A model generated the notes under the pieces. It saw only the letters and a list, made by a program, of their open reading frames with translations, had not been told where the DNA came from and ran no database searches. Source: Flavobacteriales bacterium (lineage in GTDB: Bacteria > Bacteroidota > Bacteroidia > Flavobacteriales_F > PHOS-HE28). From it: a stretch of 64,000 nt of DNA. The DNA lies in contig CP064979.1 in assembly GCA_016699575.1 (NCBI GenBank), forward strand, positions 3,720,001 to 3,784,000, written 5' to 3'. This document shows positions 18,001 to 24,896 of the stretch, piece by piece. How positions within the stretch are numbered: position 1 is the stretch's first letter; each line of letters starts with the position of its first letter. The position numbers and the translations under genes were made by a program.

Positions 18001-19096
18001 CGTCGGCGCGGCTTACGCGGCGCAGATCAGCGCCCCGCTTTCGCAGTCCTTCATTGCGGCCAACGGCGATGTGACGCAGCTCAACCTCACGGGCGGCAAC
18101 GTCACGCGGGCCACCTCGCTCGCCGCCAACGACCACTTGCTCTACACGTTCCGGTTCCGCACGAGCAAGTTCAATACGCTGGTGGAGAAGTTCGCTGCGT
18201 TGGACCTGGACGGCCGCACACCGGCGCGCTACGACGACTGGCGCAACGCCGATGCGCGCGGTGCGGCGGAAGAGTACTTCGATGAGGCCGACATCCATGG
18301 TGTGTGGAAGAGCGGACTGCAGAAGCTCGCGCCCTTGGTGCGCTTCGCACCGGATTGGAACGACAGCTACTTCCGCTACATCGAGGATGCCATGTACGAT
18401 CAGTTCGGGCAGTACCGCGCGCAACGCACGTACACCTTCCCCGGGAACACGGTGAGCCTGCCCGCATTCCCCACGGCGCATTGGCTGCTGTGGCACAGCA
18501 GGCCCGAGCCCGTGGTGAGCTACAATGGCGTGGTAGTAGGCCCGATCACCAACAACGAGAGCGAGATCGCGGCGTCCCCTGAACCGGTGCTCGATGTGAA
18601 TATCGCAGGAATGGCTGCGGGGGCCATCGGTTCGCTTCCCGGTGGCGGTTTGCTCGGTGGATTGACCGGCGCTTTCGTCGGAACAGGGGCCGGGTCATCC
18701 ACGAGCCCATGGCACAGCTTCGGGTTCCTGTACCGCGCTGGCAAGTACGCTTCGGAAGACCAGAGCACGATCCGTCTTGCGGCCATGAACGCGCTGAACA
18801 CTGCCGGCTCCAGCGGCAACAACCTGAACAACTTGTTGCAACTGCACGGTCCGCAGTTGAACCGCAACAACATGCGGCACAACGCCTACCAGTACTACAC
18901 GGCCATGCACCTGCTGCACACGGGCAACCTGCCAACACCAACGCAGGAATTCCCGATCTACTACAACGCCACATACCACATCAAGATGCACTTCCGCTCG
19001 CCCATCCCCGCGTCGCGGAACACCACCTCGATCAAACCCTTCACCCTGCACTATGAGGAGCCTCCTGTTTACAACGACGGCACTGTGCTGTACTAG
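12011..19096 (+). CDS. Giant secreted protein (2361 residues), TANFOR-like N-terminal region
   Basis: A signal peptide (about 1-31, ending ALAQ) is followed by a beta-rich region in which LPEGYWEICVQLLDCTTG and PSGCSGWLI resemble, from memory, the start of large Bacteroidota surface proteins annotated as TANFOR-domain. A Thr/Asp/Pro-rich linker follows at about 590-610 (DTTTTDSTTTPVDEPPPGD). The long middle consists of repetitive beta-strand segments. Two Gly/Ala-rich hydrophobic stretches (about 1977-2007 and 2198-2230) could insert in a membrane or flex. The C-terminus has no T9SS sorting domain. The frame is open throughout, with consistent third-position GC. It is coupled to the barrel gene by a 4-base overlap and to the FnIII gene by a 44-base overlap, so the three products probably form one surface complex. 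Function unknown. Confidence 0.8.
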   Translation: MNRSITTLQGHVVRCIASIFLLFAGGAALAQPMTVTTTVPLPPPLTWAELQDAAAGATITINSTLPNNVQAGAYVVLRCQERGIRISSNTDFTPAQCITVEPGTTVLTVEEIATQFEGTGAFTESDFTFEGISFSEIELEQMLPEGYWEICVQLLDCTTGDPLSAPIPSGCSGWLIAHPAPPMFTNICGTTFTLPDGLLNIAWVYMPPPGITSDIRYRLEIVRIDPIDGREGDANDAMLSATVPDLFTQFYDEQVANIEIPDELMLDAGYRYAVRVTAERDDPFYVDPVLSRSEVCSFLYAPEGVSGNGVLRPVWPQSNDWIPFDFVNVVTHFEPFNNGYTRFTYNTTMREIGGASLPDYSRTLNWPDGPPGSQSLVSFSDITAYESQFLSVFHPNGGIPDNSFQRGHRYQWRVNGDFSVGGSSTVHGDSGEEPFGIGMGPSQPQEPAEGAIVPAGNVTLRWVTAVPPTQPLPPFAVVQATGSGGTTFIDGWHKEHWQVEVSRQSDFSTTAFTTHGSLTGQTWTINTAIAAQEAFVNDMYKELSATPNFTEEGTYYWRLHWKTNPDDITSANYNTSEVFTFCVGRCDTTTTDSTTTPVDEPPPGDCVSVCLADAITNTTAVGGLDVGDIVRVGKFNMTVLTVSGSTTFNGTGKIPVRFLNDVNIMVEFSGLQWNGDGRMLKGRVEARHDWNPPSLTTITSGITEIPNMSEADVETMNGLIQDGARLVSMFNSGSEIGMPIGIDREIGDRQVTLGIINMRFDSLSASLDMVAGIDVMEIHTMLSFGIGDLCFTPDGLGDAGRAYLPNDVLVTGDLDTEFRFRGGASTDVSNITYVDWDCHGFQCLQVACAVEFDRGTVLPEGDHDEAGTDKVEARFKFSVCREAVHGGAVNEWNVMAAFTMDPFEVPGAEDWVFTVEEAWLDWSTVANPEGIDFPEDYDHPAMLEGATHELWKGFYMKRLAMRTPEVWGDGTGAPVGASLNNFMIDDQAELSFNFALVNLVAVNQGRIDSWAFSVDSVYMDMLQNNFQRAGLKGRIGLPINGEHDFVKYAAILGYDADSSEFAFTLEAQLEDTLTAPLWIAEMELEPNSYIRATLSENSKVRAELNGSISISTALSSELGIDLGSIPSIRMPGMRFEDLVLDSEDGISCGNCAFAYASPQKEVGGFPLSIRNLALEFDDPTHPALVVEPMVSLSGGEGEGSFAASVALKFVTELELGANGVERFDFRDVLFTGMHLDVDVSAMRLVGDLRITKTATKEEVKGALTVGFPMGIRGDLQAIFGTIKNNTSVPINSSAQHYSYWMVDGMLYFNPGLMIMTGVGIYGFGGGAYHHMRFIDGSLPTNERLQSMAPATPPGEIPPANTNAGDDPPDNFTSGLTADASDVGSGPAPSGGRYEEDFNTFLGIRLGLVFGTYPNPKGCNMDLTLRAEFARTGGLSSFIVRGDIYGLVDIPERDEARITGTILFSYANREGNEVIHANLAVMLDFVVARGAGAGNKLVDANFHTESQSGKWYFIMGTPDNPGGIVIGPPGGAPILSITNYIMTGNDSIPFELPDPPARIMEILGLNDPSRGLGTEAETAAAIGGERDMGPLENGAGFAFGAGFSLDMDINLAVLYAQFGMCIGFDLLLSEIPESMVCAETGRRPGDNGWYAQGQFYAGLWGELGVQLDLLFMRFRAPILSMSAAMLLRGNFPNPSGFRGDAAVHFSVLNGAITGDASFHVEDGQQCTLMAAGDPLADFQFIKDLGPKGNNVSIFDMPTASYNLPVLEVLEVPKLIRPDGTVELYRFHPYVSTFTLHEVNGNVNVPGSNRFQDDRGTSSYLSRTDVLKAHTDYRARVEVKVREEYAPYQLRDFIPNGSTSVWREERSQNFRTGAAPDNIPESNVDYTYPVNRQRYFLQQESNNKGRVRLTLGMPYLFAPTVEGRSYTYIAKFIPLGGGPSQETPITYSGGIDIPLTAPTLDPQRIYVVQLLRRQVATAGGAPMIGGGIAGAAGVGGVAAVGAAYAAQISAPLSQSFIAANGDVTQLNLTGGNVTRATSLAANDHLLYTFRFRTSKFNTLVEKFAALDLDGRTPARYDDWRNADARGAAEEYFDEADIHGVWKSGLQKLAPLVRFAPDWNDSYFRYIEDAMYDQFGQYRAQRTYTFPGNTVSLPAFPTAHWLLWHSRPEPVVSYNGVVVGPITNNESEIAASPEPVLDVNIAGMAAGAIGSLPGGGLLGGLTGAFVGTGAGSSTSPWHSFGFLYRAGKYASEDQSTIRLAAMNALNTAGSSGNNLNNLLQLHGPQLNRNNMRHNAYQYYTAMHLLHTGNLPTPTQEFPIYYNATYHIKMHFRSPIPASRNTTSIKPFTLHYEEPPVYNDGTVLY

Positions 19097-21221
19097 CCTG
19101 GTCGCCCAATCGCAGCTCTCGTCGGCCGACTCGCTGGCGTTGCTGCGTGAGGATTCGATCTACCGCGCCGAGCGTGGCAAGTTCTATGCGCACATCGTGG
19201 TGAAGGCCCACTACGACGGCAAGGTGGTGCGCCTGCGCTGGGCGCCCGACGCCCCCGGCGGATGGCTCAATGCCAATCAGCTCGGTTATGTGGTGGAACG
19301 CGCCGATCTGGGAGCTGTGAACGATACCACTACCCGCGAGGCGAACGCATTCGTCAGCATCACGCCTTCCCGGCTCACACCGCTGGGCCAGCAAGGCTGG
19401 AAGGACCTGCACACGCGCATGCCGGATGATCTGTACGTGATGGTGGCGGGCGAGATGATCCACACGGCGCTGCTCCCGGCCAACATGGGTTTCGGGAAGG
19501 ACATCCAGGCGGCCAGTGCACGATTGAAGGAGCGCTATGGTTTCGCACTGCTTGCTGCTGACCTGTCGTGGCCTGCTGCGCAAGCGAGCGGGCTGGCTTA
19601 CACCGACGAGAACGTGGTGCCCGGCCATCAATACCTCTATCGGGTGAAGGTGGCCACAACGAACGCGGCGTATCCCATCGGTGATGGTGCGGTGGCCGTG
19701 AGCACCGAAAAGGCCGAGGTCATCAAGCAGCCCATCATCACGCGCGTGAACGAACAAGACAGCTTGATGATGGTGAGCTGGCCGCGCGCTGCGCACGAAG
19801 CGTACTTCACGGCCTACGATGTGGAGCGCAGTGCGGACGGCGGTGGAACTTGGAAGAAGGTGAACCCCCAGCCCTTCGTGAGCTTCACCAACCCCGACCT
19901 GCCCAGCACCCAGGACGCGATCGTGTACACCGATACCGTTGATGCGTCGAAGCGCGCCTACAGCTACCGCATCATCGGGCTTACGGCGTTCGGTACGCGC
20001 AGCGCACCGAGCAAGTCCGTGCAGGCCGCGTGGCGTGATCGCACGCCGCCGCCTTCACCCACCAATGTGCGCGCAACCGAGAAGAAAGGGGCCATCGAGA
20101 TCACATGGGACTACCCGGCAGGCGTGAAGGACCTCAAGGGTTTCCACGTTTCGCGTGGGACCAGCGTGGCCAGCGATGACAAGTCGCTCAACGAACAACT
20201 CTTGCCGCCGAACGCGCGCAGCTTCACGGACAAGTCGCCCGAAACGCTCAAGCACAACTACTACCTCGTCATCGCGGTGGATACGGCCAACAACCCCGGC
20301 CTGAGCATGAGCGCCATGGGCAGCGTGGTGGATACCGTTCCCCCTGTGCGCCCAACAGGCTTGGAGGGAAGCGTGGACACCAACGGCGTAGTGACGTTGA
20401 AGTGGCGCTTGGGCAAGGAGCCTGACCTGTACGGTTACCACGTCTTCTGGCAGAACCAGCGCGACCACGTGGAGAGCCGCCTCACCGGAACCGCCGTGCG
20501 CGACACGGTGTACACCGACACCATCAGCATGCGCACCCTCACCGAGAAGGTGTACTACAAAGTGATGGCCGTTGACCTGAACCGCAATGGCAGTCCGCAC
20601 AGCGAACTCATCGAACTGAAGCGTCCGGACCGCCGACCACCTACCGAGCCGGTCTTCAAGGACTATCGCGTGAGCGACGAAGGCATCTGGCTCCGTTGGG
20701 CACCCAGCAGCAGCGACGACGTAGTGAGGCATTGCCTTTTACGTCGGGCCGTGGGTGAAGCCAAATGGGACACCATCGCGCGCGCGCCCATCACGGAGAA
20801 GAAATTCGAGCACATGGACAAGGACGGCGGCAAACCCGCCTACTACGAGTATGCCGTGGTGGCTTTCGACGATGCCGGATGGAGCACCTTCAGCCAGCAG
20901 CGGCCCAAGCTGCGGTTGAACACGAAGGAGAAGTTGCCCAAGGTGGAAATGTTGGAAGCAGAAGCGTTCGCTGACAAGAAGTACGTGCAGCTCAGCTGGG
21001 ACTATGCACCGCGCGAAGGCGTGAAGTTCATCATCTACAAAAGCACCAACGGCGGCAAGTGGCAGCAGTTCGAATTGTTGCCCGGCACGGCACGCGGGCA
21101 TAAGGACCGTTTGGCAAAACCGGGGCAGGAGATCGGCTACTTCATTCAAGTGGTGACCACCGGTGGTCGCGACAGCGACTATTCACCAAAGGCAAGGGTG
21201 AAGATGCCGGCCCAGAAATGA
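19053..21221 (+). CDS. Secreted fibronectin type III repeat protein
   Basis: 722 residues with signal peptide MRSLLFTTTALCCTSLVAQ. Several FnIII-like modules follow, with typical TPPPSPTNVRATEKKG/ITWDY, VPPVRPTGLEG/LKWRLG and RPPTEPVFKDYRV/LRWAPS boundaries (about 320 to 600) and Y-x-Y-x-V closing strands. No catalytic motif or T9SS C-terminus is seen. The start lies inside the end of the 2361-residue gene (44-base overlap), indicating coupled translation. It is the last gene of the operon, followed by a strong intrinsic terminator at 21375-21413. Probable role: partner or cap of the giant surface protein (inferred from linkage only). Confidence 0.82.
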   Translation: MRSLLFTTTALCCTSLVAQSQLSSADSLALLREDSIYRAERGKFYAHIVVKAHYDGKVVRLRWAPDAPGGWLNANQLGYVVERADLGAVNDTTTREANAFVSITPSRLTPLGQQGWKDLHTRMPDDLYVMVAGEMIHTALLPANMGFGKDIQAASARLKERYGFALLAADLSWPAAQASGLAYTDENVVPGHQYLYRVKVATTNAAYPIGDGAVAVSTEKAEVIKQPIITRVNEQDSLMMVSWPRAAHEAYFTAYDVERSADGGGTWKKVNPQPFVSFTNPDLPSTQDAIVYTDTVDASKRAYSYRIIGLTAFGTRSAPSKSVQAAWRDRTPPPSPTNVRATEKKGAIEITWDYPAGVKDLKGFHVSRGTSVASDDKSLNEQLLPPNARSFTDKSPETLKHNYYLVIAVDTANNPGLSMSAMGSVVDTVPPVRPTGLEGSVDTNGVVTLKWRLGKEPDLYGYHVFWQNQRDHVESRLTGTAVRDTVYTDTISMRTLTEKVYYKVMAVDLNRNGSPHSELIELKRPDRRPPTEPVFKDYRVSDEGIWLRWAPSSSDDVVRHCLLRRAVGEAKWDTIARAPITEKKFEHMDKDGGKPAYYEYAVVAFDDAGWSTFSQQRPKLRLNTKEKLPKVEMLEAEAFADKKYVQLSWDYAPREGVKFIIYKSTNGGKWQQFELLPGTARGHKDRLAKPGQEIGYFIQVVTTGGRDSDYSPKARVKMPAQK

Positions 21222-21295
21222 GGCACCGGACCCGTACACAACGCCGCAACGTTGGGAGCCCGGAAGACAACGATCCACGCCCGACCCGCGTAGTA

Positions 21296-21413
21296 TTGGT
21301 GCGAAGCCGCAAGGGGACAGTCGGCCTCGGCAAGTGAAGCAGTCCCGGTGACGTGCCGGGACGGTTCTGGTCGGCGGGCCGCTCCTTCCAAGAGGGGGCG
21401 GCCCGTTGTTTTT
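21296..21413 (+). ncRNA. Structured 3'UTR or small RNA candidate
   Basis: Between the FnIII gene and the convergent thioesterase gene, three consecutive hairpins can be drawn: an 8-bp stem with one A-C mismatch (about 21302-21330), a perfect 7-bp stem GTCCCGG/CCGGGAC (about 21343-21363) and the terminator stem (21375-21405). A TAGTATTG at about 21290 resembles a -7 element with one mismatch. I could not match it to a known RNA class; it may simply be a long structured 3'UTR. Confidence 0.3.
21375..21413 (+). terminator. Rho-independent terminator of the barrel/giant/FnIII operon
   Basis: Left arm 21375-21385 (CGGGCCGCTCC) pairs with 21395-21405 (GGGGCGGCCCG) with one G-U pair and an 8-9 base loop, followed by TTGTTTTT. 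This is the best intrinsic terminator in the window. Confidence 0.85.
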
Positions 21414-21895
21414 CAGCCTTTCAAAGCTGCGAGGCGTTCCTCGAAACGCTGCTCCGTCACGGGCGCGTGCACGCGGTTGAACAAGGCGATGTAGTCCGCG
21501 CTGTGCTCCACGGAGGCGTTCTTCCGGATGTCGTAGTGCACGAAACCCATCCAGCAGAACGCCTTCAGCTCTTTGCCGTCAGCGCTCCACATGCGCATCT
21601 CCACCTGCACATGCTTGCGGCCGTGCGCGATGAGCTGCGTTTCCACCAGCACCTTCTCCATGAGGAAGGCCGGGCGCAGGTAGGCGATCTGGCTGGTGCT
21701 CACCACCCAGCTCAAGCCGGTTTCGCGTGCCACACGGTAAATGTCCAGCCCGTAGTGGTCCAGCAGATGGTCCTCGCGGGCGTTGAGGAAGTAGTCCACG
21801 TAACGGCCGTTGTTCAAGTGGTTGAACGGGTCGCAGTCCTGGAACCGGACCGTAATGATGCTGCTGGGCGTGGGGGAGAAGTCGGGACTGGTCAT
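21413..21895 (-). CDS. Acyl-CoA thioesterase, hotdog fold (4HBT/YbgC-like)
   Basis: 160 residues. The FQDCDPFNHLNNGRYVDYF segment near residues 17-36 carries the catalytic D-x-x-x-H-x-N pattern of the 4-hydroxybenzoyl-CoA thioesterase family. RPAFLMEKVLVETQLIAHGRK and EVEMRMWSADGKELKAFCWMGFVHYD give the rest of the hotdog sheet, and the length is normal for the family. It probably hydrolyses an acyl-CoA in the cytoplasm; the substrate is not predictable. It is divergent from hisS with 54 bases between the starts, so the two genes share a promoter region. It ends at the base where the convergent terminator's U-tract finishes. Confidence 0.85.
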   Translation of the reverse strand: MTSPDFSPTPSSIITVRFQDCDPFNHLNNGRYVDYFLNAREDHLLDHYGLDIYRVARETGLSWVVSTSQIAYLRPAFLMEKVLVETQLIAHGRKHVQVEMRMWSADGKELKAFCWMGFVHYDIRKNASVEHSADYIALFNRVHAPVTEQRFEERLAALKG

Positions 21896-21933
21896 GGGGC
21901 GAAGATGCTCACGACGGCTGGCATGGCCCCGGC

Positions 21934-21942
21934 TACTTTCGC
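21934..21942 (+). promoter_or_regulatory. -7-like element for hisS
   Basis: TACTTTCGC matches TAnnTTTGC at all but one position and ends seven bases before ATG 21950, implying a leaderless or almost leaderless hisS transcript. Confidence 0.55.
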
Positions 21943-21949
21943 GGCCGCA

Positions 21950-23356
21950 ATGGCAAACAAGCCTTCAACGCCCAAGGGCACACGCGATTTCGGACCGCAG
22001 GAGATGCTGCGGCGCAAGTACATCTTCAGCATCATCGAGAAGGTCTTCCAGAAGTACGGTTTCCTGCCGCTGGAAACCCCCGCCATGGAGAACCTGGAGA
22101 CCCTCACCGGCAAGTACGGCGAGGAGGGAGATCGGTTGATCTTCAAGATCCTGAACAGCGGCGATGCGTGGAAGGAGGTATCGCCGGAGGTGAAAGAGAA
22201 GCTGGCGCAAGGGGAGGATGTGCATCCGGGAAAGTTGGCAACACAGCTCAGCGAGAAAGCCCTCCGCTACGACCTTACGGTTCCGTTCGCGCGCTATGTG
22301 GTGCAGCACCAAAGCGAATTGGCCTTCCCCTTCAAGCGTTATCAGATCCAAACCGTGTGGCGCGCCGACCGCCCTCAGAAGGGCCGCTACCGCGAGTTCT
22401 ACCAGTGCGATGCCGATATGATCGGCAGCAAGAGCCTGCTGAACGAGGTGGACCTGTTGCTGATCATTTCAGAGGTGTTCTTCCTCCTCGGACTCAATGT
22501 CGAAGTGAAGGTCAACAATCGCAAGGTGCTTTCCGGCCTGGCGGAGTTGTTCGGTGTCAAGGATCGCCTTGTTGAATTCGTTGTCTGTTTGGACAAGTAC
22601 GACAAGGGGGGGGCGCCAACTGTGATGGCTGAACTTGCGAGAAAGGACTTTACAGCGTCGGTCATGGATCGAACGATGGTTTTCCTTGAAGCCATGGAGA
22701 AGGGTGGGATTGACTCGCGCTTGAGTCTGAGGAAGCAATTCGCTGATGCTTCAGTTGATGTGGGTTTGCTTGGCTTGGATGAGGTGGATGCAATGATGAA
22801 CGGGCTAACTCATGGGCTGAACGCCGGAAGGACTATGCCTTTTGCCTTTACCCATGACCTTTCCCTCGCCCGCGGCCTCGACTACTACACCGGTGCCATC
22901 TTCGAGGTGAAAGCCTTGGAGGGAACCTTGCAGAGCAGCATCTGCGGTGGTGGACGTTACGATGATCTCACGGGCGTGTTCGGCCTGAAGGGCATGAGCG
23001 GCGTGGGGATCAGCTTCGGAGCGGACAGGATCTACGATGTGCTGCTGGAGACCGGCAAGTTCCCGGCGGACCTCGGCGCCAGCACGCGCGTGCTCTTCGC
23101 CAACTTCGGCGACAACGAAGCCATGCACTGCCTCAAGCTGCTGCGACAGGTCAGGGAAGCGGGCATCAGCGCCGAGCTGTACCCCGATGCCGTGAAGATG
23201 GCCAAGCAGTTCAAGTACGCCGACGACAAGAGCATCCCCTTCGTGGCCATCATCGGCGAGAACGAGATGAAGCAGGGCATCGTCACCGTGAAGGACATGA
23301 AGACCGGTGAACAGAAAGCCGTGAAGCAGGAAGATCTACTGGCCCTGCTCGCATGA
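21950..23356 (+). CDS. hisS: Histidine--tRNA ligase
   Basis: 468 residues. Charges tRNA-His with histidine in the cytoplasm. The start is set by MANKPSTPKGTRDFGPQEM, the typical HisRS N-terminus, although the frame is open for about 200 codons upstream. Class II motif 2 is WRADRPQKGRYREFYQCD, the histidine-binding motif is ARGLDYYTGAIFEV, and motif 3 is GGGRYDDLTG with GVGISFGADRIYDVL. The anticodon-binding domain follows (about 375-468). An internal segment (about 22540-22850), which codes for the insertion region between motif 2 and the histidine motif, has clearly lower GC (48-50% in three hand-counted lines against about 62% just after) and an 8-G run at about 22606. The protein stays in frame across it. 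Confidence 0.97.
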   Translation: MANKPSTPKGTRDFGPQEMLRRKYIFSIIEKVFQKYGFLPLETPAMENLETLTGKYGEEGDRLIFKILNSGDAWKEVSPEVKEKLAQGEDVHPGKLATQLSEKALRYDLTVPFARYVVQHQSELAFPFKRYQIQTVWRADRPQKGRYREFYQCDADMIGSKSLLNEVDLLLIISEVFFLLGLNVEVKVNNRKVLSGLAELFGVKDRLVEFVVCLDKYDKGGAPTVMAELARKDFTASVMDRTMVFLEAMEKGGIDSRLSLRKQFADASVDVGLLGLDEVDAMMNGLTHGLNAGRTMPFAFTHDLSLARGLDYYTGAIFEVKALEGTLQSSICGGGRYDDLTGVFGLKGMSGVGISFGADRIYDVLLETGKFPADLGASTRVLFANFGDNEAMHCLKLLRQVREAGISAELYPDAVKMAKQFKYADDKSIPFVAIIGENEMKQGIVTVKDMKTGEQKAVKQEDLLALLA

Positions 23357-23376
23357 TCGTTCAACGCACCCGTACC

Positions 23377-23395
23377 GTCGACCCACTGGGTCGAC
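23377..23395 (+). promoter_or_regulatory. Perfect palindrome between hisS and hutH
   Basis: GTCGACCC and GGGTCGAC flank ACT, 15 bases before the hutH start. It could be an operator or a short hairpin at the hisS 3' end. No U-tract follows, so an intrinsic terminator is unlikely. Confidence 0.4.
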
Positions 23396-23409
23396 ACCTC
23401 TGAGATCCC

Positions 23410-24894
23410 ATGGCAACCCCTTATCAGATCACCACCCGCGGCATCACCATCGCTGAACTCGACGCCATCGTGCGCGAGCGCCGGCACATCGCCCTTGCTC
23501 TCGATGCGCAAGCCGCAGTGGAGAAGAGCCATCGCTGGCTCAGCGACAAGCTGGCCAGCAGCAACGATGCCATCTACGGCGTGAACACGGGCTTCGGCGC
23601 GCTGGCCGACACGCGCATCGACAAGAACGACCTGAGCCAGCTGCAGAAGAACCTGGTGATGAGCCATGCGTGCGGCAGCGGCGCACCCGTGTGCGCCGAT
23701 CGCGTGCGGGCCATGCTGGTGCTGAAGGTGCAGAACATGGCCTTCGGGCACAGCGGTGTTGCGCCTGCCACCGTTCAGCGCTACATCGACATGCATAACA
23801 TGGGCGTACTGCCGGTGGTATACGAGCGCGGTTCGCTCGGCGCCTCGGGCGACTTGGCCCCATTGGCCCATCTCGCACTGCCCCTGCTCGGCCTGGGCGA
23901 AGTGGTGAGCGGCGGCAAACGCATGGCGGCCTCCACGGCCATCGGCATCATGGGCTGGGAGCCGTTGACGCTCGGCCCGAAGGAAGGCCTGGCGTTGCTG
24001 AACGGCACGCAGTTCATGAGCGCGCATCTGGCGCTGATCCTCGCTCGCGCGCAACGCCTCGCTGACCGCGCCGACAACATTGCCGCGCTGTCGCTCGATG
24101 CCTTCGACGGACGTACGGAGCCCTTCCACAGCAGCGTGCACGAGGTGCGGCGCCACCCCGGTCAGATCGCGGTGGCTGCGCACATGCGGCAGATCCTGGC
24201 GGGCAGCGCCATTGCCGCTCAGGCGAAGAAGCACGTTCAGGACCCGTACAGCTTCCGCTGCATTCCGCAGGTGCATGGCGCCAGTCGTGACGCCATCGCG
24301 TTCGTTGAACAGATCACGGAACGTGAACTCGCTGCGGTCACCGACAACCCCACGGTGTTCCCCGACGAGAACCTGATCATCAGTGCGGGCAACTTCCACG
24401 GACAACCCGTGGCCCTCGCGCTCGATTTCCTCAGCATTGCGCTGGCCGAGTTGGGCAGCATCAGCGAGCGCCGCACCTACAAGCTGATCAGTGGGCAGCG
24501 CGGTCTACCGGCCTTCCTCGTGGCGAAGCCCGGCCTCAACAGCGGCTTCATGATCCCGCAGTACACTGCTGCATCACTGGTGAGCGCGAACAAGGCGCGG
24601 TGCATGCCCAACAGCGTCGATACGATCGACAGCAGCAACGGACAGGAGGACCATGTGAGCATGGGTGCCGCCGCCGCCATCAAGTGCTGGGATGTGCTGC
24701 ATGATGTGGAACGCATCCTGGCCATCGAACTCATGAACGCCGCACAAGCGCTCGACTTCCGCCGTCCGCTGCGCAGTTCGCAAGCCTTGGAGGAACTGCA
24801 TGCGAGTTTCCGCAAAGTTGTGCCCTACGTCGAGAACGATGTGGTGATGCACGACCTGATGGAAAGCTCGACGGCCTTCGTGCGCGCGGTGTGA
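23410..24894 (+). CDS. hutH: Histidine ammonia-lyase
   Basis: 494 residues, the usual length. Deaminates L-histidine to urocanate and ammonia, the first step of histidine degradation. YGVNTGFGALADTRI (near 56) and the MIO-forming ASG in LGASGDLAPLAHLALP (near 141) are diagnostic. NGTQFMSAHLAL, DNPTVFPDENLIISAGNFHGQP (in parts) and QEDHVSMG complete the active site of the aromatic ammonia-lyase family. Phe/Tyr lyase homologues exist, but the sequence reads most like HutH. No other hut gene is adjacent. The gene overlaps or abuts the hydrolase that follows (start six to three bases around its stop), so the two are cotranscribed. Confidence 0.93.
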   Translation: MATPYQITTRGITIAELDAIVRERRHIALALDAQAAVEKSHRWLSDKLASSNDAIYGVNTGFGALADTRIDKNDLSQLQKNLVMSHACGSGAPVCADRVRAMLVLKVQNMAFGHSGVAPATVQRYIDMHNMGVLPVVYERGSLGASGDLAPLAHLALPLLGLGEVVSGGKRMAASTAIGIMGWEPLTLGPKEGLALLNGTQFMSAHLALILARAQRLADRADNIAALSLDAFDGRTEPFHSSVHEVRRHPGQIAVAAHMRQILAGSAIAAQAKKHVQDPYSFRCIPQVHGASRDAIAFVEQITERELAAVTDNPTVFPDENLIISAGNFHGQPVALALDFLSIALAELGSISERRTYKLISGQRGLPAFLVAKPGLNSGFMIPQYTAASLVSANKARCMPNSVDTIDSSNGQEDHVSMGAAAAIKCWDVLHDVERILAIELMNAAQALDFRRPLRSSQALEELHASFRKVVPYVENDVVMHDLMESSTAFVRAV

Positions 24895-24896
24895 CG

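Noticed and set aside
21353..21949. A 199-codon N-terminal extension of HisRS
   Set aside because: It runs antisense through the thioesterase gene, and MANKPSTPKGTRDFGPQEM is the normal HisRS start with a promoter element just before it.
23377..23395. Intrinsic terminator of hisS
   Set aside because: The stem is short and no U-tract follows, so it is listed as a palindrome only.
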